Assembly: GCA_900538555.1 (NCBI GenBank)
Contig: UPYI01000001.1
Span: forward strand, 270,630 to 334,629
DNA: 64,000 bases
Source of the DNA: an uncultured Porphyromonadaceae bacterium
GTDB taxonomy: Bacteria; Bacteroidota; Bacteroidia; Bacteroidales; Barnesiellaceae
Direction of reading: 5' to 3'
Part shown: one piece after another, positions 27,138-37,081 of the stretch
Position numbering within the stretch: position 1 is the first letter of the stretch
How the letters are laid out: every line of letters starts with the position of its first letter
Position numbers and translations under genes: made by a program
Notes under the pieces: generated by a model
Told to the model about the DNA's origin: nothing
The model's input: the letters and a program-made list of their open reading frames with translations, nothing else
Database searches by the model: none

Positions 27138-29252
27138 ATGAAAATAAAAACTTGCCTTATGATCGCCGGTTCTCTCAGCATGCTATCCGCCTGCTCCTCA
27201 TCGGACAAAATCGTTTACCCCGAAACGCCGAAAGGCGATGTGACGGATACGATATTCGGACGGGCTGTCGCCGATCCTTACCGTTGGCTGGAAGACGACC
27301 GGTCGGAAGCTACCGCCCAATGGGTAAAAGCCCAAAATGAAATAACGTACGACTATCTGTCGAAAATTCCATTCCGCGAGGCTCTGCGCAAACGTATGGC
27401 GGCTTGCGCCGGATTTCCGCAGATGAAAGCCCCGTTCCGTAAGAACGGGAAATATTATGCGTTCAAAAACGACGGAATACAGAACCAAGATGTGCTGTAT
27501 GTCATGGATTCGCTCGACGGAGAGAGCCGTGTACTGTTAGATCCCAATACATTGTCGGAAGACGGTACCGTAGCCCTGTCGAATATCAAATTCTCGAAAG
27601 ACGGTCGATATTTGGCTTATGCTATTGCCCGGAACGGATCGGACTGGAACGAGATATTCGTTTTAGATACCGAAACGGGGAGTGTTCTACCCGACCATAT
27701 CGAATGGGTGAAATTCTCGGACATCGCCTGGGATGAGTCCGGATTTTATTACAGTGCCTATCCCCAGCCGGAAGCCGGACAAGAGATGTCTGCCGCCAAT
27801 CGGGATCAACGGGTCTATTACCACAAGTTAGGCGATGATCCGCACAAAGACAAAGTGGTATTTAAAGATTCCGCCCACCCCTTGCGCAGCGTAGAAGCGA
27901 CAATCACATCCGACGGACAATATTTGGTTATCAGCCAAATAGAATCGACCACCGGCAATGCTCTGCATTTATTGGATGTGAAAAGCAAACGCCCGGCAAT
28001 GAAAACCGTCGCCGACGATTTCGCATACGACTATGTATTCATCGACCGCATAGACGGGGATCTTTACCTATATACCAACCGGGAAGCTCCGCGCGGCAAA
28101 ATTGTACGGATAGATCCGAAACACCCCGAAAAGATGCAAACCGTCGTAGCGGAATCGGAACATGCGATCAACCGCTACCTGTTCGCCGGAGGTAAACTGA
28201 TTGTCGGCTATAATGTAAATGCGAGCGACCGGCTGTTTGCCTACACACCCGAAGGGACGAAGCTGCACGAGATCGAACTGCCGGGCATCGGCTGTATTCG
28301 GGAAATCGAAGGCGACTTCTCGGAAAACGACCTGTTCTACCGTTTTACCTCTTACATCTATCCTCCGACATTGTACCGTTATGCCTGCGACAGCAACCGC
28401 TCGGAACTGGTTCAAGCATCGGCTGCCGACTTCGATCCGGAATTATACGAATCGAATCTGGTATTCTATCCGAGCAAGGACGGAACACAGATACCGATGT
28501 ATATCACACATAAGAAAGGGATAACCCTCGACGGAAAGAACCCCACCCTGCTCTACGGCTACGGAGGTTTCTCGATCAGCATGTCACCCCGCTTCATCAC
28601 CTCCGTCGTTCCGTTCCTCGAACAAGGCGGTATCTATGCAGAGGCTTGCCTGCGCGGCGGAAGCGAATATGGAGAGGAATGGCACCTCGCCGGAACGAAA
28701 ATGCAAAAACAGAATGTGTTCGACGACTTCATATCGGCTGCCGAATACCTGATCGGCAAAGGCTATACCAATCCCCGGAAGTTAGGTATTCACGGCGGCT
28801 CGAACGGCGGGCTGCTGATCGGAGCCTGCATGACACAACGCCCCGACCTGTTTGCCGTAGCACTGCCGGCTGTCGGCGTACTCGATATGCTCCGGTATCA
28901 CAAGTTTACGATCGGATGGGCATGGGCTACCGACTACGGTACAAGCGAAGAGAGTCCGGAAATGTTCGAATATCTGCTGGGATACTCGCCGCTGCACAAT
29001 CTGCGGACTGCCGATTATCCGGCTACATTAGTATTGACGAACGACCATGACGACCGTGTAGTTCCGGCTCACTCGTTCAAATTTGCAGCCACACTGCAAG
29101 AGGCAAACTGCGGCGAACACCCGACCTTGATCCGCATCGGTGTCAATGCCGGACACGGAGCCGGAATGCCCCGCCACATGGACACGGATTACCGGACAGA
29201 TATTTATTCGTTCCTGATGTACAATTTAGGCATGAAACCGGTTTTTGAATAA
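27138..29252 (+). CDS. Prolyl oligopeptidase family protein (S9A), lipoprotein
   Basis: 704 residues from the ATG at 27138, chosen because it begins a lipoprotein signal (MKIKTCLMIAGSLSMLSAC). After the signal comes the S9A N-terminal signature DPYRWLEDD, then a seven-bladed propeller, then the hydrolase: GIHGGSNGGLLIGACM with the nucleophile Ser, Asp in NDHDDRVVPAHS and His in NAGHGAGMP. It cleaves after proline in short peptides. The lipidated form places it in the periplasm or on the surface. Followed by an 871-bp gap with repeats and no gene I can support. Confidence 0.92.
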   Translation: MKIKTCLMIAGSLSMLSACSSSDKIVYPETPKGDVTDTIFGRAVADPYRWLEDDRSEATAQWVKAQNEITYDYLSKIPFREALRKRMAACAGFPQMKAPFRKNGKYYAFKNDGIQNQDVLYVMDSLDGESRVLLDPNTLSEDGTVALSNIKFSKDGRYLAYAIARNGSDWNEIFVLDTETGSVLPDHIEWVKFSDIAWDESGFYYSAYPQPEAGQEMSAANRDQRVYYHKLGDDPHKDKVVFKDSAHPLRSVEATITSDGQYLVISQIESTTGNALHLLDVKSKRPAMKTVADDFAYDYVFIDRIDGDLYLYTNREAPRGKIVRIDPKHPEKMQTVVAESEHAINRYLFAGGKLIVGYNVNASDRLFAYTPEGTKLHEIELPGIGCIREIEGDFSENDLFYRFTSYIYPPTLYRYACDSNRSELVQASAADFDPELYESNLVFYPSKDGTQIPMYITHKKGITLDGKNPTLLYGYGGFSISMSPRFITSVVPFLEQGGIYAEACLRGGSEYGEEWHLAGTKMQKQNVFDDFISAAEYLIGKGYTNPRKLGIHGGSNGGLLIGACMTQRPDLFAVALPAVGVLDMLRYHKFTIGWAWATDYGTSEESPEMFEYLLGYSPLHNLRTADYPATLVLTNDHDDRVVPAHSFKFAATLQEANCGEHPTLIRIGVNAGHGAGMPRHMDTDYRTDIYSFLMYNLGMKPVFE

Positions 29253-29290
29253 ACCTTTTCACCGTACAAATCCAACGAAAGCGGTGTGTT

Positions 29291-29407
29291 ATCATGCCCA
29301 ACCTGTTGCGTTACCATCGGAAATCGGGCTAAGTCATTTATATCAGTAAACGACCTAGCCCGATTCTTCTGCACATTGCATTTTAAACTTTTAGATTTCA
29401 ACAAATG
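29291..29407. repeat. Dispersed intergenic repeat, copy C
   Basis: Landmarks TGCCCAACCTGTTGCGTTAC, TCGGGCTAAGTC and CAGTAAAC match copies at 40879-40990 and 50733-50845 in the same order. This copy diverges in its second half and runs into repeat D2. It lies just after the prolyl oligopeptidase stop. Confidence 0.65.
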
Positions 29408-29466
29408 CTGCGCCTCGGCATAATCAATCCAAGTTTTCTCTTGACCGCTTCTGCTCTCGCTTGCAA
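29396..29466. repeat. Dispersed intergenic repeat, copy D2
   Basis: Landmarks AAATGCTGCGCCTCGGCATA and CTTGACCGCTTCTGCTCTCG match the sequence at 15551-15620 closely. The rest of the 29253-30123 gap (29467-30123) shows a candidate -7 box at 29906 and nothing else that I recognise. Confidence 0.6.
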
Positions 29467-29905
29467 CCCCCTTTCGTTTTCCAACCATATCTCAGAAACG
29501 TATTGCCTTACAGCATACTGAACTTTGATGCGGGTCGTTCTTAGCCTATCCCGACACCCGATATTTACTTATTGTATTTTTAACTAAAACCATACGGTCG
29601 GGACAAGGCTGATCGAAGGTATCATCTCCCTACGGCAGAATGACTTCCTGTTGTCTGCCGCAGATGCAACCACCCCAAACATACGCCCGGCATACCGAAG
29701 ATAAAACGAAGAAAAAAGAGGCGGGAAAAAGAAAAAAAATCGGTCTGAGAAAATTTTTCCGGAGAGGTCGGCATCCGGCACAAAACATTCGTAAATCGTT
29801 CATTCGCAAGAGATAGAAAACGCGGGCAAACCGGTATCCGATTTTTTCTCCTCAAAAATGAAAATATTTTAATTATCGGCTATTTTAAAATCCAAAATAT
29901 TGACT

Positions 29906-29913
29906 TATATTTG
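29906..29913 (+). promoter_or_regulatory. Candidate -7 box of the pectate lyase promoter
   Basis: TATATTTG, full match to TAnnTTTG, but no convincing -33 box. The implied leader of about 200 nt is long enough to hold regulatory structure. Confidence 0.45.
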
Positions 29914-30123
29914 AATACCGTATTTCCGGAAACGGAAGATCGGCAGTTTTTTCCACAATAGGAAAATGTTCTGCCCGGTGCTGTAGAATCTGTTATTCGA
30001 ATCATACCGAACAGAGAAGTTATTGTATTTTGGCTCTCAAAGCCTCATTGATGTAGAATGTAAATTAACAACCTTGAATCGAAAAGCACAGTCTTTCGGT
30101 TTAATAACAATTTTTAAAAACTT

Positions 30124-32808
30124 ATGAATAAGAAACGATTATTGGCGTATGTGCTGTTCGCCTTCTCGTTCTGCGGTTTGGGGATAACCCTCTCTGCCGA
30201 AGAGCTTCCGGCATTTCCCGGAGCAGAAGGACACGGACGCTATACGACAGGAGGTCGAGGCGGAGACGTTTATCACGTAACTAACTTGAACGACCGTGGA
30301 ACAGGCAGTCTGAGATATGCCTTGTTACAAAAAGGGAAACGTACCATCGTATTCGATGTTGCCGGTACGATCCATTTGGAGAGCGAATTAAAGATCAGCA
30401 ACGGCGATTTGACAATCGCCGGACAAACGGCTCCGGGCGACGGTATCTGTATCGCCGATTATCCGGTAAAAATTTCAGCCAACAACATCATTATCCGTTA
30501 CCTGCGCTTCCGCATGGGAAACGGTAGCGGACAAGAAGATGACGCGTTGGGCGGATGGGATCGCCAAAACATCATCATCGACCACTGCTCGGTAAGTTGG
30601 AGCGTGGATGAATGTATGTCGGTGTACGGCTCGGATAACCTGACCGTGCAATGGTGTATCGTTTCGGAAAGCCTGCGGACTGCCGGACACGGAAAAGGCG
30701 CACACGGTTACGGCGGAAACTGGGGCGGAGCCAAAGCCTCGTACCACCACAATCTGATGGCACACCACGACAGCCGCTGCCCCCGCTTAGGTCCGAAAGC
30801 CGGAACGCAAACACGCGAATACATGGACCTGCGCAACAACGTATTCTACAATTGGTCGGGTAACGGTTGCTACGGTGGCGAAGGCATGAAAGTAAACATC
30901 GTAAACAACTACTACAAACCGGGACCTGCCACCAAGAGCAGCGCGACTGCCAGCATCGTCCGTTACCGTATCGCACAAATCGGCGTTCGCACGGAATCGT
31001 ATGTAACCAAATATCCCGATTTCGCCCCGATGAAACATGTGTGGGGCAAATACTATATCGACGGCAACGTGATGGAAGGCAATTCCACCGTTACCAAAGA
31101 CAACTGGACAAAAGGGGTTTATGAACAGACACCCAACGACAGTTCGGTAGACAAACTGTTCACCCAGACGACGAAAGATACGATCCGCCTATCGGCTCCG
31201 CTGGAAACGAACATCGTAACCACCCATACAGCCAAACAGGCTTTGGGTCGGGTGATACTCTATGCCGGCTGTTCAAAACAGCGCGACATCATCGACCAAC
31301 GCATCGCCGAAGAGACTGAAATGGGTACGGCAACTTATATCGGCAGCGTATCGTCGGATGCGGCATCGAAACCGGGGTTGATCGACCTCCCCGACGATGT
31401 AAAACCTGCCGGTGCAGCCAGTGCATGGCCCGAACTGTCGGACGGAGGTGTAGATCCGGCAGACCTGAAAGATTCGGATAACGACGGTATACCCGATGTA
31501 TGGGAAATCGCCAACGGACTGAACCCGAACCGCGCACTCGACGGAAAAGAAACTACCCTCAGTGCCGAAGGATATACCAATCTGGAAGTCTATCTGAACA
31601 GCTTAGTTGCCGATATTACCGAGCAACAGAATCTGCCGATCGACTACGAACCGATACAATCGACCAATCTGGAATCGCTGTTGAGCACAGCCAAAGCCGG
31701 TGACGTACTGTCGGTAACCAGTGAAACGATCAATAAAGAGCTGACTATCGACAAGAGTGTGACGATACGGGCTTATCCCGGATTGACCAGGACTCCGGTT
31801 CTGGATCGGGTCACTTTCAAAATTACAAACGGCGCAAGCCTGTCGCTGGAAGGTGTCATCTGCTCTTACGACCAACCGGGCGCAACCCCGACCGACTCGA
31901 AATACCTCATTACTGCCACTACCGGCGAACAGACCATCGACAAGATTTCGTTCAAAGACTGCGAGATCTTCGGTTACGGGCGAGGTGCCGTACGTGCCGA
32001 CAATGTCAGCAACATCGCCACCGTAAAAGAACTGATCGTGGACAACTGTATTTTCCACGACATGTGCTACGCCAGTCCGAACTACTCGGTTCTCGGCTTC
32101 TCGGCTTCCAAGTTGCAGAAAGCAACCATCGTAAACAGTTCGTTCTACAACAACGCCGGCGGTGTATTCGTACACAATACGCATAAAGACGGTGCTTTGT
32201 CGGCCCTTGATTTCACCATGCGCAACGTCACGATACTCAACTGCGGTAGAGACAAGGACGAATCGGATACGAGCAATGCGGGTCGCGCATCGAACGACAT
32301 CATCGCTACCGGAGCATTCGACGGTTCGACTTACCTGATCGAGAACTGTATCATCGATGCCCTGCCGTCGAAAAAAGTAGTTCTGAACAACACGGCTTCG
32401 ATCCGGAATAGCATGATCACCAACCCTGTTAGCGGAACACTGACAGAAGATACACGTGTAGATTTCTCCATTTCTGAAATCGACTATTCGAAATTCAGCA
32501 TGAAGACCTCTCTGACCGCTACCCCGAACCCCGTTATCGGCGACCCGCGTTGGGAGCTCGGTATTGTCGGAAGTGTGATCGAACCGGCTGCCGAACATAC
32601 GATTTCGGTCTATGCCAACGGTAATACGGTATATGTGTACGGATTGGAAAACGGTGCACGAATCGAGGCTTATTCTTTCGGCGGCATGTTGCAAGCCGTA
32701 CAGACCGTATCGGGGCACGAAGCGGAATTGTCGTTACCCGCCGGTTTGTATATCCTGCGTGTCGTATCGGGCAACAATAGCCACGTAACCAAAGTAAAAA
32801 TCAGATAA
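30124..32808 (+). CDS. Secreted pectate lyase (PL1) with beta-helix module and T9SS domain
   Basis: 894 residues. Signal peptide at 1-25 (LLAYVLFAFSFCGLGITLSA). Residues about 28-330 are a PL1-type right-handed beta-helix: FPGAEGHGRYTTGGRGGDVY at the start, then DHCSVSWSVDE and SRCPRLGPK with the likely catalytic Arg. A calcium-binding TSP3-like motif follows at about 450 (DSDNDGIPDVWE). Residues about 512-808 are a second beta-helix module of the DUF4957/DUF5123 type ending IGDPRW. The last 70 residues are a type A T9SS sorting domain ending VTKVKIR. It should cleave de-esterified homogalacturonan by beta-elimination at the cell surface or outside. Monocistronic. Confidence 0.9.
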   Translation: MNKKRLLAYVLFAFSFCGLGITLSAEELPAFPGAEGHGRYTTGGRGGDVYHVTNLNDRGTGSLRYALLQKGKRTIVFDVAGTIHLESELKISNGDLTIAGQTAPGDGICIADYPVKISANNIIIRYLRFRMGNGSGQEDDALGGWDRQNIIIDHCSVSWSVDECMSVYGSDNLTVQWCIVSESLRTAGHGKGAHGYGGNWGGAKASYHHNLMAHHDSRCPRLGPKAGTQTREYMDLRNNVFYNWSGNGCYGGEGMKVNIVNNYYKPGPATKSSATASIVRYRIAQIGVRTESYVTKYPDFAPMKHVWGKYYIDGNVMEGNSTVTKDNWTKGVYEQTPNDSSVDKLFTQTTKDTIRLSAPLETNIVTTHTAKQALGRVILYAGCSKQRDIIDQRIAEETEMGTATYIGSVSSDAASKPGLIDLPDDVKPAGAASAWPELSDGGVDPADLKDSDNDGIPDVWEIANGLNPNRALDGKETTLSAEGYTNLEVYLNSLVADITEQQNLPIDYEPIQSTNLESLLSTAKAGDVLSVTSETINKELTIDKSVTIRAYPGLTRTPVLDRVTFKITNGASLSLEGVICSYDQPGATPTDSKYLITATTGEQTIDKISFKDCEIFGYGRGAVRADNVSNIATVKELIVDNCIFHDMCYASPNYSVLGFSASKLQKATIVNSSFYNNAGGVFVHNTHKDGALSALDFTMRNVTILNCGRDKDESDTSNAGRASNDIIATGAFDGSTYLIENCIIDALPSKKVVLNNTASIRNSMITNPVSGTLTEDTRVDFSISEIDYSKFSMKTSLTATPNPVIGDPRWELGIVGSVIEPAAEHTISVYANGNTVYVYGLENGARIEAYSFGGMLQAVQTVSGHEAELSLPAGLYILRVVSGNNSHVTKVKIR

Positions 32809-32822
32809 ACAACCTAATATAA

Positions 32823-32864
32823 AGGGAACGCCTCACTTATCGGATATGAGGTGTTCCCTCTTTT
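32823..32864 (+). terminator. Terminator of the pectate lyase gene
   Basis: AGGGAACGCCTCA and TGAGGTGTTCCCT form a 13-bp stem (one G-U pair) with an 11-nt loop, followed by CTTTT. Confidence 0.85.
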
Positions 32865-32914
32865 CAACTGTCGAATTTGTAATAATTTATCCAAAATCAC
32901 TAATCATTTTTATC

Positions 32915-35900
32915 ATGAACAAACAAAAACTTTTCAAAGGGGCTTTGTCCCTGCTGCTTTGCGCCGCGCCTTTCGGGAAGTCCTTTGCCACAACGGTAAA
33001 CGATTCGCAAGGGCTTGTCGATGCCGTACAAGCAGCAACCGACGGCGAGACTATCCTGTTGGAAACCGCCAATTACACAACCAAATTCAATGTGCCCGGC
33101 AACAAAGTAGTGACACTGAAAGCTGCCGAAGGCGCTACTCCTGTATTGAAATTCACCGCTGAAATCAATTCGGACGGAGAAAACGGAGGTCTGGTATTCG
33201 ATGGACTGAATATCGAAAACAGCGTAAACTACATCTTCTCGCTCGGTAACCACAACATCCGGGAGATTACATTCAGAAACTGCCATATCAAAGCCATGAA
33301 ACGCGGTCTGTATTCGATCGGCAGCAAAAAGATACTTTCGAAATTCACCATCGACAACTGTATCATCGATGCAGTGACAGCAACCAGTTACAGCTTTATC
33401 TACAACAACGGCGGTACTACCCAAGAGGTAGTGATGACCAACTCCACTTTCTACAACTATCCGAACGAGCATTTGTATTGGGCCCGCAGTTACGGACAGT
33501 CGTTGGATTTCTCGTTCACCTTTACGAACAACACCGTTTATAAATGGTCGAAAGGAAACTACCGTCTTTGCCGGATCGAAGAAAACGGCTTTAACGGAAC
33601 ATACGTATTCACCGACAATATTATCGCTGAGCCGTACGTAGCCGGTGCTTCGGTACGAGTGGCGGAAGTTGCCGGAACCGGAACACTGACTGCCCGGAAC
33701 AACTTGGTAATCAACTTCGGTGGAGACAACAAATATACCGGAAACAGCCTGACGATGGACGTTCAGGATCTGGATGCCTCGCAATACGAACTTTCGTTCC
33801 CGCAAGCGGACGAAGGCATCTTCTCGATCTACTCGAACAGCCCGCTAGCAACCGCATCGACTACGGGTGGTCTGATAGGCGACCCCCGCTGGTTAGTACA
33901 GGCTTCCACATTCTGGCAGCTGACCACGGGATGTCTGCTCGGCAACGAAGCAACGACAGAAGCCGGTAGCGTGAACATCGCATCGACAGAAGTCGCCGAC
34001 GGATCGGAACTGACTATCGTCGCAACCGAGAACTTCGGGTTCCATTTTGTAAAATGGGTAGATGAAACCGGAGCCGAACTCTCCACTGAAAAGAGCTATA
34101 CATTCACCGTCAGTGCAGATATGACCGTAAAAGCCGTATTCGAAGCCGTTGAGGTGTACACCTTGAACGTAAATATCGAAGGCGCACAAGGTTACGGAAA
34201 TGTAACCATTTCGCCTGCCGGTAAAGACGGTAAATACGAACAATATGAAGCCGGTACGGTAGTTACCCTGACCGCTTCGTCCAACAAAGCGATTGCATTC
34301 AGCCACTGGGACGAAGGTATCACATCCACAGAATATAACGTGACCATGGATCAAAACCGGACTGTAACAGCTACGTTCGCCGAAAACGAATACATCGCTG
34401 GCTGGGACTTCTCCAACCGCAGCAAAACCGGACCGTATGCCGCCGACTATCTCTCCAATCGAGAAAGCGCTGCAACCCTGCACGTTTACAAAGCAGACGG
34501 ATCGGATTCCCGCGGTAAAATCGGCGACCGTTACGACAAGACCGGAGTACAAGTCAATATTTCAGTGGCTGATGCCCCCAACCGCGACAGCTATTTCCAA
34601 GCCGAATTCTCGACGGTAGGTTACAACAACGTACGCGTATCGTCTTATCTCCTCGCCTACTATTTCAGCTGGCTGACCCAGAAAGTACAATATGCGGTAG
34701 GTGACGGCGAGTTCCAAGACATCCAGTCGTTCGACATCAACGACCGTAGCTGGACAGCCTGCGACGTAACCCTCCCTGCCGAAGCCAATGGAAAAGAGGT
34801 GGTAAAAGTACGTTGGTATCCCGATATGAACGGAGCGAACACCAACAATACGACCGCCGGAAACGAACTGATGATCGCCGAAGTATTCATCCTCGCCGAT
34901 AAAGAAATCATTTCGGACAACGAAGCTCCGGTTTTGGTTTCGTCCGTACCGGCAAACAACGCTACCGGAGCATCGGCTACCGGTCAAATCGTCCTGACGT
35001 TCGACGAGAAAGTACAGGCAGGTACAGCCAAAGCTACGCTGAACGGAGAAGAAGTGACGCCGAACATCACTAACCGTACGGTTACCTACGCTTATGCCGG
35101 ATTGCAATACAGTACAGAATATGAATTCATTCTGCAACCGGGAGCCATCGTCGATATGAGCGACAACGCCTTCGAAGGCACTACGATCCGGTTCACAACG
35201 ATGGATCGTCCGGTTCCGGCTTTGAAAGCATTCGATTTCATTGTCGATCCCGAAGCAACTCCGGTAGCCGGCAAAGTAGGCAATACAATCGAATCGGCAT
35301 TCGCCGCAGCTCCGAGCAACAGCTCTACCCGCTTCTTCATCTATGTGAAAAACGGAGAATATGAAGAGATCGTCACTTTGCCCAAAGACAAGAACAAAGT
35401 ATCATTGATCGGACAAAGCCGCGACGGCGTTATCATCAAAGGTTTGCAAAACGGTATCAAATCGCCGATCGTAAACATTGCTGGTGCTGACTTCTACGCT
35501 GAAAACCTGACCATTCAAAATACACAAGGTATGAACGACGGCGTAGGCGTAGCCATTACGACCGAAGGTGAAAGAGGGGTGTACAAGAATGTCAGAATGC
35601 TTGCATTCCAAGATACGCAAGTAACCGGCGGAAGCCAATATCTCGAAAATTGCGAGATCCACGGTACTGTCGATTTCATTTGCGGTGGCGGTGACTGCTT
35701 CTACGAAAGCTGTCTGCTTTATCTTGAAAACAGAAGCGGCAATGTTATCGTAGCCGGTTCTCAATCGCAATCCGAACTGTACGGATATGTATTCAACAAC
35801 TGTACGATCGACGGAACGGAAAACAACGACGGACAGTACAGTCTCGGTCGCCCGTGGCAAAACTATCCGCGTGCCGTATTCCTGAACACAGTCATGAAAG

Positions 35901-36616
35901 TAGAGCCGCAAACCAAAGGCTGGACCAACATGGGTGCTTTGGCTCCGGCTCTGTACGCCGAATACAACAGCGTGAGAGAAGACGGATTGATCATTAACCT
36001 GTCGAACCGTACCAATGTATTCACCCGTGGAGATGAAACTTTCGTCGGCGACTACAATCCCGTACTGACAGCCGAAGAAGCGCAAAATTATACTTTGAAC
36101 AAAGTATTCGGCGAATGGCAACCTGCTTTGGCTACCGAAGCCGTAGCAGCTCCCGCTGCCGCACAAACGCAAGAATACACGCTGGCATGGGAAGCCGTTC
36201 CTTATGCAACGGGCTATGTAATCGTTCGTGACGGAAAAATGATCGCATCGACTACCGATACGCATTTCAACGATGCAGATGCATTGGAAAACGGTACATA
36301 CACCTATACGGTTTACGCCGTTAATGAATTCGGCGGATTGAGCGAAGCCTCCGAACCGGTAGTTATCTCGATCGGATCGTCGGTAGAACTGAACGACATG
36401 GATCTGATCCGTGTATTCGCCCAGAACGGAACGGTATATGTGAAGAACCTGCCGGCAGGCAGCCATGTAGTTGCCTCGTACTCGTTCGGCGGCGCATTGG
36501 TAAATGAAGTTGCAACAACGGCATCGGAAGTATCGTTCGATATGCCCGCCGGTAACTACATCATCAAAGTCGTAGCCGGCGAAGGCGTTGCCGTCCGCAA
36601 GGTACAGATACGATAA
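32915..36616 (+). CDS. Secreted multimodular pectin methylesterase (CE8), T9SS exported
   Basis: 1233 residues from the ATG at 32915; an earlier in-frame ATG lies inside the preceding terminator hairpin and is rejected. Signal peptide 1-25. Residues about 28-330 form a beta-helix module ending IGDPRW, like that in the pectate lyase. Two InlB-type beta repeats are at about 348-492, an unclassified beta-sandwich at 495-665, then a Big_5-like domain (EAPVLVSSVPANNATGASAT). The CE8 catalytic domain is at about 775-1065, with Gln/Asp in FQDTQ (about 900), Asp in VDFICGGG (about 919) and Arg in LGRPW (about 978). An FN3-like domain and a T9SS domain (ending VRKVQIR) close it. It removes methyl esters from pectin, exposing substrate for the lyase next door. 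Confidence 0.88.
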   Translation: MNKQKLFKGALSLLLCAAPFGKSFATTVNDSQGLVDAVQAATDGETILLETANYTTKFNVPGNKVVTLKAAEGATPVLKFTAEINSDGENGGLVFDGLNIENSVNYIFSLGNHNIREITFRNCHIKAMKRGLYSIGSKKILSKFTIDNCIIDAVTATSYSFIYNNGGTTQEVVMTNSTFYNYPNEHLYWARSYGQSLDFSFTFTNNTVYKWSKGNYRLCRIEENGFNGTYVFTDNIIAEPYVAGASVRVAEVAGTGTLTARNNLVINFGGDNKYTGNSLTMDVQDLDASQYELSFPQADEGIFSIYSNSPLATASTTGGLIGDPRWLVQASTFWQLTTGCLLGNEATTEAGSVNIASTEVADGSELTIVATENFGFHFVKWVDETGAELSTEKSYTFTVSADMTVKAVFEAVEVYTLNVNIEGAQGYGNVTISPAGKDGKYEQYEAGTVVTLTASSNKAIAFSHWDEGITSTEYNVTMDQNRTVTATFAENEYIAGWDFSNRSKTGPYAADYLSNRESAATLHVYKADGSDSRGKIGDRYDKTGVQVNISVADAPNRDSYFQAEFSTVGYNNVRVSSYLLAYYFSWLTQKVQYAVGDGEFQDIQSFDINDRSWTACDVTLPAEANGKEVVKVRWYPDMNGANTNNTTAGNELMIAEVFILADKEIISDNEAPVLVSSVPANNATGASATGQIVLTFDEKVQAGTAKATLNGEEVTPNITNRTVTYAYAGLQYSTEYEFILQPGAIVDMSDNAFEGTTIRFTTMDRPVPALKAFDFIVDPEATPVAGKVGNTIESAFAAAPSNSSTRFFIYVKNGEYEEIVTLPKDKNKVSLIGQSRDGVIIKGLQNGIKSPIVNIAGADFYAENLTIQNTQGMNDGVGVAITTEGERGVYKNVRMLAFQDTQVTGGSQYLENCEIHGTVDFICGGGDCFYESCLLYLENRSGNVIVAGSQSQSELYGYVFNNCTIDGTENNDGQYSLGRPWQNYPRAVFLNTVMKVEPQTKGWTNMGALAPALYAEYNSVREDGLIINLSNRTNVFTRGDETFVGDYNPVLTAEEAQNYTLNKVFGEWQPALATEAVAAPAAAQTQEYTLAWEAVPYATGYVIVRDGKMIASTTDTHFNDADALENGTYTYTVYAVNEFGGLSEASEPVVISIGSSVELNDMDLIRVFAQNGTVYVKNLPAGSHVVASYSFGGALVNEVATTASEVSFDMPAGNYIIKVVAGEGVAVRKVQIR

Positions 36617-36637
36617 ACAATAACCTCATAATCGTGG

Positions 36638-36670
36638 AAAGGGACTGTCCGAATGCCGGCAGTCCCTTTC
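36638..36670 (+). terminator. Terminator of the first pectin methylesterase gene
   Basis: AAAGGGACTG and CAGTCCCTTT form a perfect 10-bp stem with a 12-nt loop, followed by CTCGTTT. The rest of the 465-bp gap to the next gene holds only a candidate -7 box at 36865. Confidence 0.85.
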
Positions 36671-36864
36671 TCGTTTGACTAACCGGAATAAAAGCGGCAT
36701 GCGGCATCGGGACAAACCAACCAGTCGCACATAAGTACTACATCATTATCCGTTCGGTCCGCAAGTATCAAAAATTACACGTATTACTGCGCCTCTGCTC
36801 TTTTAAAGCGAATTATTACAGCAATGTAAACATAAATTACACATCGTATTTTGACCGTTATTTT

Positions 36865-36872
36865 TATCTTTG
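36865..36872 (+). promoter_or_regulatory. Candidate -7 box of the second pectin methylesterase promoter
   Basis: TATCTTTG matches TAnnTTTG; no -33 TTTG at the standard distance. The implied leader is about 200 nt, similar to that of the pectate lyase gene. Confidence 0.4.
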
Positions 36873-37081
36873 TAGAGATGTAAATTGTGTTTCAACTCTC
36901 TGTTTCCGACTTCGGGAATAACAGGATTATACCGAGACACAGCGTTTATTGGAAATGAAACGTTTAAAATAAAAAAGAGGAATGTTCCGGATCGCCATGT
37001 CCGACAAACCATACCATGAATGTTCGTATCACGATTATATCAAAATAAATTATAGTATCACTTTTTAAATTCAACACTATC

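Noticed and set aside
29204..29488. Minus-strand frame of 94 codons after the prolyl oligopeptidase gene
   Set aside because: It covers the two dispersed repeats C and D2 and part of the upstream gene; no protein-like features.
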